A stretch of DNA of 9,213 nt from an uncultured Dysosmobacter sp. (GTDB taxonomy: Bacteria; Bacillota; Clostridia; Oscillospirales; Oscillospiraceae), in assembly GCA_934504065.1 (NCBI GenBank), contig CAKSVQ010000090.1:1-9213 (forward strand). Reading direction: 5' to 3'. This document shows, piece by piece, positions 6,393 through 9,213 of this stretch (positions within the stretch are counted from its first letter, which is position 1; each line of letters opens with the position of its first letter). A program made the position numbers and the translations under genes. A model generated the notes under the pieces. That model was not told where the DNA came from. It ran no database searches and saw only the letters and a list, made by a program, of their open reading frames with translations.

Positions 6393-6429
6393 AAATCAGC
6401 GGAAGAGGTCTTTCCTTTTCCGCTGATTT
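6393..6429 (+). terminator. Intercistronic hairpin between receptor and permease genes
   Basis: A 16-bp perfect stem allowing one G-U pair: 6393-6408 with 6414-6429, loop TCTTT; core arm AATCAGCGGAAGAGG. Only three U, themselves in the stem, precede GCGC, so it is a poor terminator on its own. It may act as a partial terminator or as a 3' stabiliser that keeps the receptor mRNA more abundant than the membrane components, as is common in binding-protein operons. Confidence 0.6.
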
Positions 6430-6500
6430 GCGCTATACTATTGAAGTCTATTGCCTTTTCGCAGCAGATTTCTATTACAAAAGAGGGAGAACGCACGATT

Positions 6501-7457
6501 ATGCTGAACTTCATCAACGCGCTGCCGGGCGCCGTGTCCCAGGGCCTGATCTGGGGCATTATGGCCATCGGCGTCTACATCACCTACAAAATTCTGGACA
6601 TTGCTGACCTGACGGTGGACGGCTCCTTCTGCACAGGCGCCGCCGTGTTCGTGGTGCTTTACACCGGGGGCACGGGGCTGGCCGCTGCCATGGTGGCCGC
6701 CACGCTGGCCGGTATGCTGGCAGGCCTTGCCACCGGCGTGCTGCACACCTTCTGCGGCATTCCCGCCATTCTCGCGGGCATCCTCACCCAGCTGGGGCTG
6801 TGGTCGGTGAACATGGCCGTGATGGGCATGAAAGCCACCGTCGCCATCAACGTTTCCACGCCGGAGCTGCTGGACAAGCTGCTGGTCTCCCTGCGGTTCG
6901 TGCAGGACGTGGCCAAGGGCGCGCGCCCCATTTACCGCCACCCCATCTTTGTGGTGGGCGTGTTCACCGCCGTTTTGATCCTGATCCTCTACTGGTTCTT
7001 CGGCACGGAGTTGGGCTCCGCCCTGCGCGCCACCGGCTCCAATCAGAACATGGCCCGGGCGCAGGGCATCAACACCGACTGGTGCAAGGTTCTGGGGCTG
7101 ATGCTCTCCAACGCGCTGGTGTCCCTTTCCGGCGCGCTGCTGGCCCAGTATAACAGCGCCAGCGAGATCAACATGGGCCGCGGCGCCATCGTCATCGGCC
7201 TTGCCGCCGTCATCATCGGCGAGGTGGGCTTTTCCAAGCTGTTCCACAACTTCGGCTTGAAGCTGTTCAGCGTTTCCATCGGCGCTATCATTTATTACAT
7301 TGTCATTCAGGCGGTGCTGGCCATGGGCCTCAACCCCAATTACCTCAAGCTGCTCAGCGCCGCAGTGGTGGCCCTCTTCCTGTCCATCCCCTACTGGAAG
7401 AACAAATATGTCCGCGTGGACGTGAAAAAACAGAAGGAGGCGTCCCCCCATGCTTGA
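6501..7457 (+). CDS. ABC importer permease, COG4120 (BPD_transp_2 / LIV-type)
   Basis: A 318-residue integral membrane protein forming the translocation channel of the importer. Hydrophobic segments fall at about 12-32, 42-56, 58-80, 86-106, 148-168, 196-216, 228-242, 252-275 and 282-297, eight to nine helices. The cytoplasmic loop GTELGSALRATGSNQNMARA (168-187) matches the ATPase-coupling loop of branched-chain amino acid / sugar type permeases. The tail (299-318) is Lys-rich and cytoplasmic. I chose the ATG at 6501, where the conserved N terminus starts. Its RBS, GGGAG (6485-6489), has a long 11-nt spacing. The frame runs upstream to a TTG at 6441 that has no RBS. Its end overlaps the ATPase gene by 8 bases, implying coupled translation. 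Confidence 0.93.
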   Translation: MLNFINALPGAVSQGLIWGIMAIGVYITYKILDIADLTVDGSFCTGAAVFVVLYTGGTGLAAAMVAATLAGMLAGLATGVLHTFCGIPAILAGILTQLGLWSVNMAVMGMKATVAINVSTPELLDKLLVSLRFVQDVAKGARPIYRHPIFVVGVFTAVLILILYWFFGTELGSALRATGSNQNMARAQGINTDWCKVLGLMLSNALVSLSGALLAQYNSASEINMGRGAIVIGLAAVIIGEVGFSKLFHNFGLKLFSVSIGAIIYYIVIQAVLAMGLNPNYLKLLSAAVVALFLSIPYWKNKYVRVDVKKQKEASPHA

Positions 7458-8244
7458 GATCAAGGAAATCTGGAAGACCTTCAATGCCGGAACGGTCAAC
7501 GAAAAGCAGGCCCTGCGGGGCGTGAACCTGACGCTGAACGACGGGGACTTCTGCACCGTCATCGGCGGCAACGGCGCAGGTAAGTCCACCATGCTCAACG
7601 CCGTGGCCGGGACCTTCCCCGTGGACTCCGGCACCATTTCCATCGACGGCACCGATGTGACCCGCCTGCCGGAATTCAAGCGGGCCAAGTTCATTGGCCG
7701 CGTGTTTCAGGACCCCATGATGGGCACCGCGCCCACCATGCAGATCGTGGAAAATCTGGCTCTGGCGGCCCGCCGCGGCCAGAGCCGGGGGCTGAAGTGG
7801 GGCCTTGGCAAGGAAGAAAAGGCCCGCTATCAGGAAATGCTCCACGGTCTTGACCTGGGGCTGGAGGATCGGCTGACCTCCAAGGTGGGCCTGCTCTCCG
7901 GCGGCCAGCGTCAGGCACTGACACTGCTGATGGCCTCGCTGCAAAAGCCGAAGCTGCTGCTGCTGGACGAGCACACCGCCGCCCTTGACCCCAAGACCGC
8001 CGCCAAGGTGCTGGAGCTCTCTGACCGCATCGTGGAGGAAAACCACCTCACCACCATGATGGTCACCCACAACATGAAAGATGCCATTGCCCATGGTAAT
8101 CGACTCATCATGATGTACAATGGCCGCATCGTCATCGACGTTTCCGGTGAAGAGAAGAAAAAGCTGACGGTGCCCCAGCTGCTGGAGCTGTTCAGCAAGG
8201 TCAGCGGCTCGGACGAAGCCGACGACAAACTGCTGCTCTCCTGA
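7450..8244 (+). CDS. ABC importer ATP-binding protein, COG1101 family
   Basis: A 264-residue cytoplasmic ATPase that powers the importer. All ABC motifs are present: Walker A GGNGAGKST (39-47), Q-loop VFQDP (Gln87), signature LSGGQRQ (149-155), Walker B LLLLDEHTA with Glu174, D-loop ALDP (178-181) and H-loop VTHN (His207). DEHTAALDP is typical of the ATPases paired with PF04392 receptors. RBS AAGGAGG (7434-7440) lies 9 nt upstream inside the permease gene, and the 8-base overlap (ATG 7450, permease TGA 7455-7457) ties the two together. The C-terminal extension after about 235 is short and acidic, with no added regulatory domain. The operon ends at the hairpin 8265-8300. Confidence 0.96.
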   Translation: MLEIKEIWKTFNAGTVNEKQALRGVNLTLNDGDFCTVIGGNGAGKSTMLNAVAGTFPVDSGTISIDGTDVTRLPEFKRAKFIGRVFQDPMMGTAPTMQIVENLALAARRGQSRGLKWGLGKEEKARYQEMLHGLDLGLEDRLTSKVGLLSGGQRQALTLLMASLQKPKLLLLDEHTAALDPKTAAKVLELSDRIVEENHLTTMMVTHNMKDAIAHGNRLIMMYNGRIVIDVSGEEKKKLTVPQLLELFSKVSGSDEADDKLLLS

Positions 8245-8264
8245 CGCGCTGACAGTTTATCACC

Positions 8265-8300
8265 AACAAGGCGGACAGGAAAATCCTGTCCGCCTTGTTT
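8265..8300 (+). terminator. Terminator of the ABC importer operon
   Basis: Perfect 16-bp stem: 8265-8280 with 8284-8299 around an AAA loop (core arm CAAGGCGGACAGGA). The tail is only GTTTC, so termination may be incomplete. It lies 20 nt after the ATPase stop. Confidence 0.75.
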
Positions 8301-8349
8301 CACCCACGATTCTTCTATTACCTTTATTATAATAATAAGGAGTCTTTTT

Positions 8350-9204
8350 ATGAAGCTGATCTCTTTCCTGCACGGCGGGCAGGAGCGCGTCGGCGTGCTC
8401 TCCGGCGACGAAAGCGCCGTCCGTCCCCTGCCCTTTGCCGATATGAACACCCTGATCGAAGCGCCCCGGGCGCAGCTTTCCGCCGCGCTGGACGCCGCCG
8501 GGGAAGCGCTTCCCCTCTCCGCCGTGGAGCTGCTGGCTCCCATCCCCCGCCCCCGGCAAGACGTGATCTGCCTTGGCATCAACTATCTGGCCCACGCCGA
8601 GGAGTCCACCCATTATGACGCCGGGGCCTTTGGCGGCGAGCGTCCCGCCCCCATCTATTTTTCCAAGCGGGTGAATGAGGCCGTGGCCCCCGACGGCTAT
8701 ATCGAAAGCCATCCCCAGCTGGTGCAGCGGCTGGACTATGAGGCCGAGCTGGCCGTGGTCATTGGCAAGGCAGCCAGAAACGTCTCCGCTGCTGACGCGC
8801 CGGAATACATCTTCGGCTATACTGTGCTCAACGATGTCTCCGCCCGGGATGTGCAGACCGCCCATAAGCAGTGGTACTTCGGCAAGGGGCTGGACGGCTT
8901 CACCCCCATGGGTCCCTGCATCCTCACCGCCGACGAGGTATCCTTCCCACCGACGCTGGCCATTTCCTCCCACGTCAACGGTGAGCTGCGGCAAAATGCC
9001 TTCACCGACCAGCTTATCACCCCCATTGCCGAGATCATTGCGGAGCTCTCCTCCGGCATGACGCTGCTGCCCGGCACCGTCATCGCAACGGGCACCCCCG
9101 CTGGCGTGGGCATAGGCTTTGACCCGCCCCGGTTCTTAAAGCCCGGCGACGTGGTGGAGTGCACCATTTCCCGCATCGGCACCCTGCGCAACATCGTTCG
9201 CTGA
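8350..9204 (+). CDS. Fumarylacetoacetate hydrolase (FAH) family protein
   Basis: A 284-residue cytosolic metal-dependent enzyme. A variable N-terminal region (1-70) precedes the FAH catalytic domain (about 72-283). Visible motifs: GINYLAHAEE (76-85), IYFSKRVNEAV, DYEAELAVVIGK with acidic metal ligands Glu131 and Glu133, NDVSARD with Asp162, FGKGLDGFTPMGP (177-189), and TGTPAGVGIG (247-256). Relatives cleave or decarboxylate beta-keto acids: fumarylacetoacetate, acylpyruvates, oxaloacetate, or homoprotocatechuate-pathway intermediates (HpcE type). The substrate cannot be assigned, and no aromatic-degradation partners are in view. AAGGAG (8337-8342) lies 7 nt before the ATG. No separate promoter was found, so it may depend on readthrough of the terminator at 8265-8300 or on a non-consensus promoter. 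A further start codon follows 6 nt after its stop. Confidence 0.93.
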   Translation: MKLISFLHGGQERVGVLSGDESAVRPLPFADMNTLIEAPRAQLSAALDAAGEALPLSAVELLAPIPRPRQDVICLGINYLAHAEESTHYDAGAFGGERPAPIYFSKRVNEAVAPDGYIESHPQLVQRLDYEAELAVVIGKAARNVSAADAPEYIFGYTVLNDVSARDVQTAHKQWYFGKGLDGFTPMGPCILTADEVSFPPTLAISSHVNGELRQNAFTDQLITPIAEIIAELSSGMTLLPGTVIATGTPAGVGIGFDPPRFLKPGDVVECTISRIGTLRNIVR

Positions 9205-9210
9205 GGAAAC

Positions 9211-9213
9211 ATG
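9211..9213 (+). CDS. Probable start codon of the next gene (cut by window end)
   Basis: An ATG occupies the last three bases, preceded by GAGGA (9203-9207), which overlaps the TGA of the FAH gene. The spacing suits translation initiation, so a cotranscribed gene probably starts here. Nothing can be said of its product. Confidence 0.35.

Noticed and set aside
5324..6568. Minus-strand open frame of 414 codons opposite the receptor gene
   Set aside because: Antisense shadow with Gly/His/Val repeats; the receptor frame has a lipobox, an RBS and clear family motifs. The similar 418-codon minus frame at 6438-7694 is rejected for the same reason.
8324..8338. Sigma-A promoter TATAAT directly before the FAH gene
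   Set aside because: No -35 at the right distance (CACGAT), and the start site would fall at the RBS. The AT-rich near-palindrome TTATTATAATAA is more likely just an accessible initiation region or possibly an operator.
1..9213. CRISPR array, tRNA/rRNA genes, insertion sequence or prophage remnants
   Set aside because: No regularly spaced repeats, cloverleaf-like sequences, transposase motifs, terminal inverted repeats or target duplications were seen on either strand.

Overview
The window comes from a GC-rich Gram-positive anaerobe, most likely a clostridial gut bacterium of the Oscillospiraceae type. The evidence is strong AAGGAG-type ribosome binding sites, sigma-A promoters, U-tailed intrinsic terminators, an SLH-domain surface protein, a lipoprotein solute receptor, and a CBS/DRTGG-containing family II pyrophosphatase. 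The taxonomy is inferred from gene style, not from a marker comparison.

Layout. Positions 1-117 (+) are the last 38 codons of an SLH-domain protein, followed by its terminator. Facing it on the minus strand is a regulated manganese-dependent inorganic pyrophosphatase (234-1847) with its own promoter and terminator. Upstream of that, also on the minus strand, is a two-gene operon: pyrG, CTP synthase (3074-4681), then an M24 Xaa-Pro aminopeptidase-like gene (1974-3047), closed by a strong hairpin at 1927-1965. The 681-bp region 4682-5362 holds two divergent promoters. Leftward, the pyrG promoter drives a ~245-nt leader with a large intrinsic terminator in front of the gene. Rightward, a second promoter drives a leader with a 33-codon ORF and another terminator before a three-gene ABC importer operon: lipoprotein receptor (5363-6370), permease (6501-7457) and ATPase (7450-8244). 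The importer belongs to the PF04392/COG2984 - COG4120 - COG1101 class, which includes TrpX-like aromatic amino acid systems. A terminator follows, then a fumarylacetoacetate hydrolase family enzyme (8350-9204) and the start codon of a further gene.

How it works together. The genes are mostly housekeeping: pyrophosphate removal, CTP synthesis, peptide trimming and solute uptake. The most interesting parts are the two back-to-back attenuated leaders. The importer leader has the parts of a ribosome-mediated attenuator: a short ORF, a terminator, and an alternative pairing that overlaps the short ORF's stop codon. The pyrG leader ends in a T-box-like terminator but lacks the T-box UGGN element and has no room for Stem I, so its sensing mechanism is unclear. 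No CRISPR array, mobile element, tRNA or rRNA was seen.
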